NCBI GenBank assembly: GCA_023409265.1
Contig: JAEYHZ010000008.1
Coordinates: 62,001 to 126,000 of the forward strand
Direction: 5' to 3'
Length of the DNA stretch: 64,000 nt
Source: Bacillota bacterium
GTDB lineage: Bacteria > Bacillota > Clostridia > Acetivibrionales > DSM-1351
In this document: one piece after another, positions 44,635 to 53,001 of the stretch
Numbering within the stretch: position 1 is the stretch's first letter
How the letters are laid out: each line of letters starts with the position of its first letter
Notes under the pieces: generated by a model
What the model was told of the DNA's origin: nothing
What the model saw: only the letters and a program-made list of their open reading frames with translations
The model's database searches: none
Position numbers and translations under genes: made by a program

Positions 44635-44702
44635 TCCCAACTCCCCCTAATTTCATCACGAGGTATATTTTTTGCTCACCCAATTTTTATATGCAAAAGG
44701 AA

Positions 44703-45338
44703 TTAGCTATGGTATTGCCCCAATTCAATTTTTTTGATTAACTTATTTACCCTTTTAACCTGAGCATCTGTCAAAGCTTCTTTCCTCTTTAAAAGCACAT
44801 CAATAAACTCTTTTGCGTTATGTCTATTTACACATATAAAGGCCCTTTCCGAATGTTGGGCAACTTCTTTTGGCCTGCACGTCTCCAGATGCTTGAGAAT
44901 TAATTTAAAAATTTCCTCCTCATATTTCTCATTGGCTTTACATATCCCTGCAAATACACTGATGGCACTATCTACTGTTATGACGCTTCCGTTTTCGTAA
45001 GCTTTTATTACAGTATCCAGGTTATTATATATATCTTCAGGCTTCAGATAAGAAATTTTTGATAACGCGGTCATACTCCCCCATACAAGCCGGTTATTTT
45101 TTGACTTCAATAATTGAATAAAATCATTTACATATTCTGAAATTAATTCGGGCTTCCTTTCACCTATTTCATAAAGGACTTTGATACAGTCATTAGCAAT
45201 TTGTGTTTTTTTATCTTTCAAGCCATGCACTATTTCCTTTATACCCTCTGTATTTTCCGTAGTGCATAATAAAATTGCCAGTTCAATATTGGGCTCTTCA
45301 TCATTTCTTCCTAAGTTTGATGCAACTTTTTCAATCAT
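44703..45338 (-). CDS. HEAT-repeat-like helical protein
   Basis: A 211-residue alpha-helical repeat protein. Recurrent helix pairs of about 35-40 residues are visible (IANDCIKVLYEIGERKPELI; LVWGSMTALSKISYLKPEDI; ITVDSAISVFAGICKANEKY), typical of HEAT/ARM solenoids. Such proteins serve as scaffolds; one group (AlkD) repairs DNA, but I see no AlkD signature strong enough. It lies beside NUDIX, GNAT and YcaQ-type genes in the accessory region. AAGGAG precedes the ATG. Confidence 0.75.
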   Translation of the reverse strand: MIEKVASNLGRNDEEPNIELAILLCTTENTEGIKEIVHGLKDKKTQIANDCIKVLYEIGERKPELISEYVNDFIQLLKSKNNRLVWGSMTALSKISYLKPEDIYNNLDTVIKAYENGSVITVDSAISVFAGICKANEKYEEEIFKLILKHLETCRPKEVAQHSERAFICVNRHNAKEFIDVLLKRKEALTDAQVKRVNKLIKKIELGQYHS

Positions 45339-45501
45339 GGCCTATCTCCTTAAATCCTTATTTTTCAAATATAGTAAACCTACTTACAATTATATCCAGA
45401 GACCTTTTTGCCTCACTCCTTAAACTTTCTTACTTTCATTTTCCATAAGATTGATTAAAATATCTATATCAGTTTTCTTAATGTAGGTAATTCTACAAAA
45501 T

Positions 45502-46074
45502 TCATGACTGCTCTCTCTCTTTTTTAGCCCTGTTAATTAACTTATTATATAAATAAACATCCAAATCATCAAAAAAATCTTTAGTAAATTTATCTATATC
45601 AAACCATTTAACTCCGCTATTTTCCTCTTTATTTATTATCAATGTTTCCTCTTCGCCTGCAATAAGAATATACGCAATTGAAAGATGTAAATGGGCATTA
45701 ACATACTTATTTCTCCTAATATGACCGAATACAGGCAAAATATCAATAGATACAATATTTTTTGTGAGAGGCCTGACTTTAATAATACCTGTTTCTTCTT
45801 TTGCCTCTTTTATTGCTACATGCAAAAAATCTGTATCCCCATCCGCGTGTCCTCCAGTCCAGGCCCAAGTATTCCGTATATTATGATGAACCATCAATAC
45901 TTTATCCAGTGACTCATTCATTATAAATCCTGAACTAGTAATATGTGCTATTTCGTTTTCTCTTAACAAAACATTTCGTTGAAATTTATCTATATAATCA
46001 AGAATTACTTTCTTATCTTGACTCTCTTGTTCATTAGCAGGAATAAATTCAGTAATTTGTTTTATATAATCCAT
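45502..46074 (-). CDS. NUDIX hydrolase
   Basis: A 190-residue NUDIX protein. The NUDIX box lies near 80-105 (GGHADGDTDFLHVAIKEAKEETGI; GGH..., EAKEETG). A 12-codon longer frame starts at 46107, but GGGAGG lies directly before the ATG at 46074. The enzyme would cleave a nucleoside diphosphate linked to another group. A stretch just past its stop (45421-45520) stays open in the next frame with protein-like composition (ITYIKKTDIDILINL), so the C-terminus may have been altered by a frameshift. Confidence 0.85.
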   Translation of the reverse strand: MDYIKQITEFIPANEQESQDKKVILDYIDKFQRNVLLRENEIAHITSSGFIMNESLDKVLMVHHNIRNTWAWTGGHADGDTDFLHVAIKEAKEETGIIKVRPLTKNIVSIDILPVFGHIRRNKYVNAHLHLSIAYILIAGEEETLIINKEENSGVKWFDIDKFTKDFFDDLDVYLYNKLINRAKKEREQS

Positions 46075-46244
46075 TTGTGCCTCCCTAATATATATTTTGT
46101 TTTGCATAATTGATATATAAACTGTAGAATTTTATTAACCGATTCCCTCGTCCACGTCCAAGTTTCAAATTGCTCATGTAATTTACATGCTCAACAAATA
46201 TTGGTTATATTAAAATTGAGTTTTTATAGCTTAAAATGGGCAAC

Positions 46245-47456
46245 TTATATGTCACAGTGTATCTCTACCCTTTTACAAAGGTTATATTCCATAAACCTCT
46301 CTATACCAGAAATAATTCTATTTCTATATAGAGGAACATTCTCAATAACTTCAGGCCAAAAATTTTTTACTATCAGTGCTTTACTTTTTTTGTCGGTTTC
46401 AAATTCAATTCTTCCTATAAATTTATTGTCACAAAGAACTGGCAAAACATAATATCCATACTTTCGTTCTTTAACAGGGGTATAAACTTCCCATTTGTAT
46501 TCAAAGTCAAATAACTCTGTAATCAGTTTTCTATCCCAAAGTAAGTTATCTAAGGGAGCGATAATTCTAACGCAACTGTTTTCAATATGCTTGTTTATTG
46601 TCGATTGCAAAAGTTCAAGATTTTCGGCTGCAATGTACAAAGGATGCTTTATACAATCTACTTTGATTTCATAAATTTTTCCCTCCTTCAGTAAGGAATT
46701 AAAAGCATTATTTCTTTGCTCACTTTTTAAACCATTTATACCAAGCCAGGCATCGCTCTGCCTGTTCCATAATACCCCAATACTATTAATTCTACGAAGT
46801 ACAACCCATTTGAAATATTCCTCATCCGTCTTGTTTGGGTCACTCATTGTAAAATAGTTTTCTGGTATATACTTATCCGATAGACAATAATATCTTCTTG
46901 CACCTTTTTTGTGGTGAACAATAGCAAGTCCAACATAACACATACATTCCAAGGCCGCCTTAGCAAGTCTCTGAGGTCCATAATGCCAACCAACCTTTTC
47001 TTCAAAGTTAAAATCAGTGGAACAGGCAAAATCATTTATTCGTAAATAATTAGTTATTTTGCCTATTGTATCTTTATGTTCATTACACCAACTTAAATAT
47101 CTTTTTCTGTATCTGTCAAAATAGGCCCAATCCTCAATAGAACAAATTGACATATTTTTATCCCATACATCAAAAAGGACCCTTTCATAATAAAGAAGCC
47201 TCTCAATATCACCCTTTTGATAACTGCTACAGCGAGCCTGTAATACTAAATCAGGATTTCTGCCTACCACATCAAGCGGGTCAAACTGAATACATCCAAC
47301 CTTACGAATATATTTTACAATATCACTGCTACTTTCAAGGTTTGCATCATCACACAAATGCTGATATGTCACTAAAAAGTTGCATATTTGCTGTTTTGTA
47401 TAATTGTTTTGTGAAATATCAATCACTTCTTTCCATTTTGATGAAACATGTAGCAT
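46245..47456 (-). CDS. YcaQ/AlkX-like winged-helix DNA glycosylase
   Basis: A 403-residue member of the HTH_42 family. The catalytic region is VGCIQFDPLDVVGRNPDLVLQ, where QFD takes the place of the Q-x-Q/D motif that attacks the glycosidic bond (about residue 38-40). Further signatures are WEVYTPVKERKYGYYVLPVL and GRIEFETDK. E. coli YcaQ removes bulky and crosslinked bases; Streptomyces AlkZ protects an antibiotic producer. Relatives with a Q-x-D motif belong to the wider YcaQ/AlkX group. AAGGGG lies about ten bases before the ATG. It fits a self-defence or DNA-repair role in this region. Confidence 0.85.
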   Translation of the reverse strand: MLHVSSKWKEVIDISQNNYTKQQICNFLVTYQHLCDDANLESSSDIVKYIRKVGCIQFDPLDVVGRNPDLVLQARCSSYQKGDIERLLYYERVLFDVWDKNMSICSIEDWAYFDRYRKRYLSWCNEHKDTIGKITNYLRINDFACSTDFNFEEKVGWHYGPQRLAKAALECMCYVGLAIVHHKKGARRYYCLSDKYIPENYFTMSDPNKTDEEYFKWVVLRRINSIGVLWNRQSDAWLGINGLKSEQRNNAFNSLLKEGKIYEIKVDCIKHPLYIAAENLELLQSTINKHIENSCVRIIAPLDNLLWDRKLITELFDFEYKWEVYTPVKERKYGYYVLPVLCDNKFIGRIEFETDKKSKALIVKNFWPEVIENVPLYRNRIISGIERFMEYNLCKRVEIHCDI

Positions 47457-47915
47457 AATGTTTCATCCCCTTGACTTTATCCCATATTTTTAACGCTTTC
47501 CAAATCTTTTCCACACTATGGCAAAATAATATACCAAACATACGTTCTTGTCAATGAGATTTAACCCTTAATTGCAAAATAAACCTTGCAAAATAAACAA
47601 TTTTCGCATTAAGGTCCTTCTTTGCTTTTCTCAAAGAAAATGACCTAACTTCCAAAAATGTAATGGAAAATGCAGTCTCTCCTGACAAAAGTATTATGCA
47701 GCCGCAAAACGAAACCATCTCAAAGAAGTACACAGTTACATATAAACTTACCACTTTCTTAAAGGACAATAACATGTCCCTTTTTAATGACGTTATATGG
47801 CAAACAAAGTAGAATAAATTGTGAAATAACATAGAAGTGAATGGAATATTTTTCCAAAGTGTGTATGTGGAATTTTAAACCCGACTTGTGGACTGAAAAA
47901 AACAGCGTATAAGCA
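47457..47915. other. Gap without a supported gene between ycaQ-like and rnpB
   Basis: About 460 AT-rich bases. A 93-codon frame on the minus strand has poor coding composition and no ribosome site, so I do not call it. I see no RNA or repeat of note apart from the rnpB terminator that begins at 47919. Confidence 0.5.
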
Positions 47916-47918
47916 GAA

Positions 47919-47942
47919 ATGCTGACCCCTGAAGGTCAGCAT
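47919..47942 (-). terminator. Hairpin at the 3' end of rnpB
   Basis: ATGCTGACC and GGTCAGCAT form a perfect 9-bp stem 17 bases past the rnpB end; only a short T run follows, so termination may be weak or the hairpin may act in processing. Confidence 0.6.
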
Positions 47943-47958
47943 TCATGATGTTTATAAT

Positions 47959-48364
47959 GAGTAAGTCTATAAGCCGGGTTCTGTATTTGATGATCATCTA
48001 TCTAGGCACTGCATTTCTGCAATGCTCAAGCCACCTCCACGGGACTGACGGGCAGTCATTGCGTCCCTCCACGGCGTTGCTCCAGGTGGGGTTTACATAG
48101 CCGGCAAGTCGCCATGCCGCTGGTGAGCTCTTACCTCACCTTTCCACCCTTACCTTGCTGGAGGTGAGATGTCAGATGTGAGAGGTGGAATTTTAATTCT
48201 CACTTCTCATATCTCACTTCCCACCTCCAGAAGGCGGTATATCTCTGTTGCACTTTCCTTAAAGTCACCTTCACCGGGAGTTACCCGGCACCATTGCCCT
48301 CTGGAGCCCGGACTTTCCTCATGTGCGCCTTTTCAGACTGCACCTGCGATCATCTGGCTTACTC
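47959..48364 (-). ncRNA. rnpB: RNase P RNA
   Basis: The catalytic RNA of RNase P, which trims tRNA 5' leaders. The 5' and 3' ends pair as helix P1 (GAGTAAGCC with GACTTACTC). Hallmark segments are present: GAGGAAAGTCCGGGCTCC near the 5' side (in CR-I), GAAAGTGCAACAGA, and GAACCCGGCTTATAG near the 3' end. Length about 406 bases. An arm near 48160-48229, in the P12 position, is extended by a long imperfect hairpin of GTGAGA-type repeats. Partial copies of the 3' end lie at 39.1 kb and, weakly, 35.9 kb. Confidence 0.95.
48160..48229. repeat. GTGAGA-rich inverted repeat inside rnpB (P12 region)
   Basis: GGAGGTGAGATG at one end and CCCACCTCC at the other, with GTGAGA/TCTCAC units between, form a hairpin of about 70 bases inserted in the P12 arm. 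The sequence is unlike the rest of rnpB and looks like a repeat family grown into the arm. Confidence 0.65.
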
Positions 48365-48460
48365 ATTTAATTTTAAAGTAATATTCAAAATATAAGGTAC
48401 AAGTATTTAGTAATAACGTTGTCCTTGGATAACCTATTATAGAAGCTTGCAAAACATATG

Positions 48461-49255
48461 TCAAGAGAAAATAAATGGATCGGCTTCCATTTTGCTGCAA
48501 AGTGTTTCAATACACTTAAATCTGTCTTTTATCCGGCTTTGAAGCTTGTTAAGAATAATATGTTCAGATGCAAAATGGCCTACGTCAACTATACATAGTC
48601 CCATCTCCCTGGCATCCAAGGCAGTGTGATATTTTATGTCACCGGTCACTACAACATCCTGCTGCAATTTTTTCAGATAGAACAGGTCCACATCAAAGCT
48701 TCCGCAAAATACTGCCACATTCTTGACCATGTCAGGAATATTACCGATGATTCTCAAATCTGATACATTTAGATTTTTCTTTATTCCTGCAATAAAATCA
48801 TTGAAGGGCATTTCATTGGAAAGTACCCCTGTTTTGCCAAGACCCAGATCGGACTCATAACCTTCAGGGACATAGGATTTAAGCTGCCTACACTCTGACA
48901 GTCCCAAAGTCTCGGCCAGAGTATCGTTAACTCCGCCAATTGCCACATCAAGATTTGTATGGGCACTTATTACACTTATATTATGTTGGACAAGTTTTTG
49001 TATCTGAGACCCTTTCATTGTGTCAAAATCCAGTCTGTTAAGCTTTGAAAACAGAAATGGATGATGGGATACTATTAGTTCTGAACCGCAGCTTAAAGCC
49101 TCTTCTATAACTGCTGAGGTTACATCCATGCACAGAAGAATTTTCGTAACCCGGTTTTGCCGGCTTCCTACCATTAATCCTACATTATCCCAGCTTTCAG
49201 CATAATCCCAGGGTGCAATTTCATTTAAAAAACTCAGTATTTGTCCTACACTCAT
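48461..49255 (-). CDS. Nif3-like dinuclear metal centre protein (YqfO)
   Basis: A 264-residue Nif3/DUF34 protein. Metal ligands are visible in SELIVSHHPFLFSKL (HH), SAHTNLDVAIGG and VDVGHFASEHIIL (H..E). The start at 49255 (MSVGQILSFLNEIAPWDYAESWDNVG) fits family N-termini and has AAGGAG upstream; an ATG at 49282 has none. The family has metal-dependent hydrolase activity reported for some members, but its true role is unknown. It lies next to trmK, a conserved pair in Firmicutes upstream of or near rpoD. Confidence 0.9.
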   Translation of the reverse strand: MSVGQILSFLNEIAPWDYAESWDNVGLMVGSRQNRVTKILLCMDVTSAVIEEALSCGSELIVSHHPFLFSKLNRLDFDTMKGSQIQKLVQHNISVISAHTNLDVAIGGVNDTLAETLGLSECRQLKSYVPEGYESDLGLGKTGVLSNEMPFNDFIAGIKKNLNVSDLRIIGNIPDMVKNVAVFCGSFDVDLFYLKKLQQDVVVTGDIKYHTALDAREMGLCIVDVGHFASEHIILNKLQSRIKDRFKCIETLCSKMEADPFIFS

Positions 49256-49325
49256 AATATCCTGCTCCTTGTCGGCCATCAATAACTTTATAAATCAATA
49301 TTTACACCAGAATTCATATTGACGT

Positions 49326-50018
49326 TTATAGTTCACTTATTAACTTCACATAATCCTTTTTCAGACTATAATAATAATCATAGAGACTTGCATTGTCCTC
49401 CATAGCCTCCAGCTGCTTTAAAACCCGGTCAATTTGCCGTACCTTCATTCTGCAATAGGCTAGCAGCAAGGGATCCTGATTAACAATCAACTTTTCACCA
49501 ACATGTAATTGAAACTCTTGGTATTTCTTATCCTTACCATCATATCTGGCAGCTAATACACAATAAATCTTATTTCCCTCAGCTGCAAGTTCTTCATCAT
49601 ATATATCAAATTTGTGTTCATAGAGCCACTTTCGGACAATATCAAGATCATTCATGGGCTGTAAAACCAAAGCTGTTGCAACATAGGTTTTTTCCGCATC
49701 TGCCTCCAGTAATTCTGAAACCAGAGTTCCACCCATCCCGGCAATTATTATTGAATCAGCCTCGTTATTTCCCAAGGTTTCGAGTCCACTTCCCAAACGG
49801 GTCTCTATATTTTCATTAAGCTTATATTTTGTAATGTTTCTGTCCGCCACCTGAACTGGCCCGGTCCGGACATCAGAAGCTATAGCCTTTTGGCATCTTC
49901 CCTGCTGAATAAGGTATATGGGAAGATAGGCATGATCAGTCCCTATATCTGCTACTGTTTTACATTCCGGAACTTTATCAGCAATAAGTTTTAACCTTCC
50001 TTTAAGAACCAAGCTCAA
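49326..50018 (-). CDS. trmK: tRNA (adenine(22)-N(1))-methyltransferase
   Basis: A 230-residue class I methyltransferase. The SAM motif is VADIGTDHAYLPIYL (about 22-36), followed by SIIIAGMGGTLVSELLE (the TrmK NPPY-like replacement, about 90). TrmK methylates A22 of tRNA. The longer ATG at 50030 contains the ribosome site GGAGG itself, which sits 5 bases before a TTG at 50018; TTG is therefore the likely start. A promoter (TTGATA, 18 bases, TATAAT; 50098 to 50069) lies upstream. The nif3-like gene follows 70 bases later. Confidence 0.9.
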   Translation of the reverse strand: MSLVLKGRLKLIADKVPECKTVADIGTDHAYLPIYLIQQGRCQKAIASDVRTGPVQVADRNITKYKLNENIETRLGSGLETLGNNEADSIIIAGMGGTLVSELLEADAEKTYVATALVLQPMNDLDIVRKWLYEHKFDIYDEELAAEGNKIYCVLAARYDGKDKKYQEFQLHVGEKLIVNQDPLLLAYCRMKVRQIDRVLKQLEAMEDNASLYDYYYSLKKDYVKLISEL

Positions 50019-50068
50019 AATTGCCTCCATTAAATAACTTTTTATCAGTCATTGTATCGCCAAAGTAA

Positions 50069-50098
50069 ATTATACACATAATATTAATGGATTATCAA
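50069..50098 (-). promoter_or_regulatory. Promoter of trmK-nif3
   Basis: On the minus strand TTGATA (50098-50093), 18 bases, TATAAT (50074-50069), about 50 bases before the TTG start. Confidence 0.6.
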
Positions 50099-50120
50099 CT
50101 AAAAAAGGAAGGTTAGCAAG

Positions 50121-50294
50121 ATGCCCCCATACAAAAGGACAAATAAGGTAAATGATATAGAGAAACCCGTATCAAGTAATATATTTGGCAGAGATATTCT
50201 TGGAATAAATCCTAATATCTCTGCAATTAATAAAACAAACATAGATCAGCAGGATGAGGCACTGAACATAGATTATATGCGGAAAATGAAATAA
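50121..50294 (+). CDS. Small hypothetical protein, 57 residues
   Basis: A short gene on the opposite strand to its neighbours: MPPYKRTNKVNDIEKPVSSN at the start and NIDYMRKMK at the end. GGAAGG lies 8 bases before the ATG. The peptide is charged and polar, with no signal or helix of note. Composition and ribosome site make it a plausible real gene, but I recognise no family. Confidence 0.55.
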   Translation: MPPYKRTNKVNDIEKPVSSNIFGRDILGINPNISAINKTNIDQQDEALNIDYMRKMK

Positions 50295-50336
50295 ATCTAC
50301 ATTTAGCTCTTCAAACTTACATTTACTATAACAATC

Positions 50337-50666
50337 CTACAAGCTAATTTGAGCAAACGGATTCTTATTTGTTGTTACTTCCAGGTGTATGACTATCGGA
50401 TCAGATATAAGTTCGTATAAGCTGTCCTCCGGGTATGTAACTGCTATGTTTGGGCTTTCTCCGGCAAATTTAATTATGTCCTCCCAGCTTGACCATATTG
50501 TGCAAAGAAAAAAATGAGCATACTGATCCTGCTCAACTATATGAACATATGCTCCATGATTTCCTTCTATAGCTGTGGCTTCTTTTACTCCGGTTTCGTT
50601 TAAATACTTACTGAATTTATCTTTTTTTGCTATCGGTACCAACCCGTGCCAAGTACGAGCTATCAT
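50337..50666 (-). CDS. Antibiotic biosynthesis monooxygenase-like (ABM) protein
   Basis: A 109-residue dimeric alpha-beta barrel protein. The N-terminal MIARTWHGLVPIAKKDKFSKY and the CTIWSSWEDIIKFAGE segment (about 56-72) are typical of the ABM fold. Members include quinol monooxygenases and heme-degrading enzymes; many are of unknown role. It is monocistronic. No heme or quinone ligand can be assigned from sequence. Confidence 0.8.
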   Translation of the reverse strand: MIARTWHGLVPIAKKDKFSKYLNETGVKEATAIEGNHGAYVHIVEQDQYAHFFLCTIWSSWEDIIKFAGESPNIAVTYPEDSLYELISDPIVIHLEVTTNKNPFAQISL

Positions 50667-50814
50667 AAGCCTCTCCCTATCAAAACATTGTTTTTTACAA
50701 CATTGAAATTGTAATTACTTTGTATGTATATTTTTTATGCTAAAGTGCAAAAGCTATAAATTTATTTTCTGTTATATGATTTCTGTCTATTTTTTGACTT
50801 GTAAGCTGTATTGC

Positions 50815-51927
50815 CTAACGAGCTGTATCAATATACGTATATTTGCTGTAATCCCACAACAATTCACTCAGTTCCACATCCTTTTCATAGAACAGATCAA
50901 CAAAAACATTTTGTATCCTTACTATGGGTTTGAGCGGATACAGTGGATTTACATGCATTAGTTCACCGATTTCACCTGTATTGAGCATGACAAAATCTCC
51001 GATATAATGGCATACAATCCTCTCAACAAATACGTTCAACATAATCCGATCCAACATATTAGCCATCTCATCCTGCATATATCTCAACACTTCAAAAACC
51101 GATCTTCTCCTTGAATATACCTTGTCTGAGGTCATCGCATCGTATACGTCGGCAATTGCCAGTACCTTTGCGTATTGATGAATTTGATCCCCCTTTGCTG
51201 CCAGCGGGTATCCCGAGCCGTCAGTCCGTTCATGATGCATAAGCACCCCCATCTTTATACCTTTACTGATGTCATGCATATTTTCAACCATACGGTAGCC
51301 ATATGTTGTGTGATTTTTAATTTCTTCAAATTCTTCGGGTATAAGGCTGCCCTTCTTGTTCAAGATATTTGGGTTAACCTTGGCCTTTCCCACATCGTGG
51401 AGAAGTCCGGCTTTAGCGATTTCTTCAACCACCTTGTCGTCATAGCCCAGCCACCTTGCTAATGTCATGGCCAAAAGAGAAACGTTGACACAATGAGCGT
51501 ATGTATATTCGTCCACAGTACGGATTGAATCAATACATTTTAATACGTCAAAGGAATCGTGTACATTTTTCCTTATATTTACCAATGCATGATCCACATT
51601 TCTGCTATCAAGACTTTTTCCTGAATTTATGGAATCCAGAACCTCTTTTACCTCCTGCTTTGCCTCACTATAAGATTGAGTTAGTTCAGCCGACATTTCT
51701 CTTTTTGTGATGTTATTCTCAAATCCCTTTATCTCCTCTACGATGAGATTATCATCATATATTTCAACCTGAATTGGCTTTAGTCTGAACCGTTTGACTT
51801 TTTTCTCTAGATCTTCAGTAACAAAAGTACCTTTTGGAATCAGGCAGGCACCAGCCTCAGTACAAATATCTTCTGTCAAAAGCATTCCTGCAACACAACT
51901 TTGCGCCGTAATGTAAATATGCCGCAT
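50815..51927 (-). CDS. HD-GYP domain cyclic-di-GMP phosphodiesterase-type protein
   Basis: A 370-residue protein. The N-terminal 120 residues are a short wing domain common to these proteins. The HD-GYP domain follows: AHCVNVSLLAMTLARWLGY (H), GLLHDVGKAKV (HD), TYGYRM, MHHERTDGSGYPLAAKG (the GYP motif, about 240-256) and ADVYDAMTSDKVY. All metal ligands are present. It probably hydrolyses c-di-GMP in the cytoplasm. An upstream in-frame start at 51969 is ignored because GGAGG lies 9 bases before the ATG at 51927. Confidence 0.92.
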   Translation of the reverse strand: MRHIYITAQSCVAGMLLTEDICTEAGACLIPKGTFVTEDLEKKVKRFRLKPIQVEIYDDNLIVEEIKGFENNITKREMSAELTQSYSEAKQEVKEVLDSINSGKSLDSRNVDHALVNIRKNVHDSFDVLKCIDSIRTVDEYTYAHCVNVSLLAMTLARWLGYDDKVVEEIAKAGLLHDVGKAKVNPNILNKKGSLIPEEFEEIKNHTTYGYRMVENMHDISKGIKMGVLMHHERTDGSGYPLAAKGDQIHQYAKVLAIADVYDAMTSDKVYSRRRSVFEVLRYMQDEMANMLDRIMLNVFVERIVCHYIGDFVMLNTGEIGELMHVNPLYPLKPIVRIQNVFVDLFYEKDVELSELLWDYSKYTYIDTAR

Positions 51928-52051
51928 AGGTAAAATCCTCCGCATGGTAAAAAGAAGAGTATGTATCAATAATTGCCATTATACTACAACGCGGAAAAAA
52001 ATTCTATTTATAGTTTATCATTTACCAAAAAACACCGTAAACAGAAAGTTT

Positions 52052-52103
52052 ATGATCAAACCTTATCCCAGCGGCAGCGAGGAAAGGCCCGGGGTGCTGC
52101 AAA
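52052..52103 (-). repeat. Repeat copy A, 'AGGTTTGATCAT' family
   Basis: On the minus strand GGGCCTTTCCTCGCTGCCGC is followed by AAGGTTTGATCAT. It is almost identical to copy C at 52504-52543. These sit in the gap between the HD-GYP gene and the tRNAs. Confidence 0.7.
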
Positions 52104-52153
52104 ACCCTAAGATTAATGTATGCAAGAGCTGTATCAAAGTACTCCCGAACAAC

Positions 52154-52246
52154 TTATATAAATGTGTCGGACACAAAACAGTTAGAGAAATACTATTTCT
52201 GAGCATTTCTCTAACTGTTTTTAACCATCCTTCCACATTTATATAA
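52154..52246. repeat. Nested inverted repeat (terminator-like or MITE-like)
   Basis: Outer arms TTATATAAATGTG and CACATTTATATAA (13 bp) enclose inner arms AAAACAGTTAGAGAAAT and ATTTCTCTAACTGTTTT (17 bp). The inner hairpin followed by T residues can work as a terminator on either strand. Confidence 0.65.
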
Positions 52247-52299
52247 TTTGTCCTCGCGTACCATAGCTATCTTTATCTCATACATTAATCAACATTGTT

Positions 52300-52443
52300 G
52301 TGCAACAGTCCCTTTGCACCCATCCTGACACCGGCGAGGGGAATCCCCCCTCAAATGTGCCGGTGGGCCTTCAGACGAGAGCGTCATCAAAGAATGCCTG
52401 TGCGCATTCTTTGTAGCTCGAGAGTCCCTGTCAGGTTTGATCA
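52300..52443. other. Structured intergenic region, possible non-coding RNA, with repeat copy B
   Basis: CCTGACA (52324) and TGTCAGG (52429) would close a multi-branch fold holding CACCGGC/GCCGGTG, AAAGAATGC/GCATTCTTT and smaller stems; GTGCAA/TTTGCAC forms another hairpin just before. The plus strand shows TGGGCCTTCAG, a match to the CAT-tRNA 3' end, and ends AGGTTTGATCAT. No open frame is evident. Confidence 0.45.
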
Positions 52444-52503
52444 TTACATCTTATGGTTATCTTTCAAACTTTTTTAATTTCAATCCTTGTTATATCATCT
52501 ACT

Positions 52504-52588
52504 ATGATCAAACCTTATCCGAGCGGCAGCGAGGAAAGGCCCACCAACGCAAAAAGAACACTCAAATGAGTGTTCTTTTTGTGTTGGT
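52504..52588 (-). repeat. Repeat copy C fused to an inverted copy of the tRNA 3' end / terminator
   Basis: The segment holds AAGGTTTGATCAT and GGGCCTTTCCTCGCTGCCGC (minus strand), then a long inverted repeat whose arms are GGCCCACCAACGCAAAAAG... and its complement. The right arm includes the 3' end of the CAT-tRNA. It acts as a terminator for the tRNA pair and duplicates the tRNA end. Confidence 0.7.
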
Positions 52589-52661
52589 GGGCCTTCAGGG
52601 ACTCGAACCCCGGACCAACCGGTTATGAGCCGGTTGCTCTAACCAACTGAGCTAAAGGCCC
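52585..52661 (-). tRNA. tRNA with CAT anticodon (Ile2 or elongator Met)
   Basis: A full cloverleaf with encoded CCA: acceptor GGGCCTT/AAGGCCC, D arm AGCTCAGTTGGTTAGAGC, anticodon loop CTCATAA, TPsiC loop GTTCGAGTC. The arms resemble Bacillus tRNA-Ile2 (lysidine at the wobble C) more than elongator Met, but the anticodon alone cannot decide. Confidence 0.92.
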
Positions 52662-52665
52662 GTTG

Positions 52666-52741
52666 TGGCTCCTCAAGTAGGACTTGAACCTACGACCCTG
52701 CGGTTAACAGCCGCATGCTCTACCGACTGAGCTATTGAGGA
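52666..52741 (-). tRNA. tRNA-Asn (GTT)
   Basis: Cloverleaf with encoded CCA: acceptor TCCTCAA/TTGAGGA, anticodon loop CTGTTAA giving GTT, TPsiC loop GTTCAAGTC. Four bases upstream of the CAT-tRNA on the same transcript. Confidence 0.95.
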
Positions 52742-53001
52742 ATATTTTTATTTTGAGTAATTGGCTTAATACCGCTTACTCAGTGTGTTTCAGGAGTGTT
52801 TCGTCCTGAGCACAAATAATATTATACTTACGAACTGGCAGCTGGTCAACATCAAAATACTTATTTTTTGACCGTTTAGAAAGATTGTCACCTATTTTCA
52901 AGCATTTAATACTTCATGCTAATTCCTGCTAAAAATTGCATACTTCATATAACTACTTAATTATGGGCTTAACCGGACACTAATATTACCTGAGAATGAA
53001 G

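Noticed and set aside
47551..47832. 93-codon minus-strand frame between ycaQ-like and rnpB
   Set aside because: No ribosome site, poor composition, no recognisable motif.
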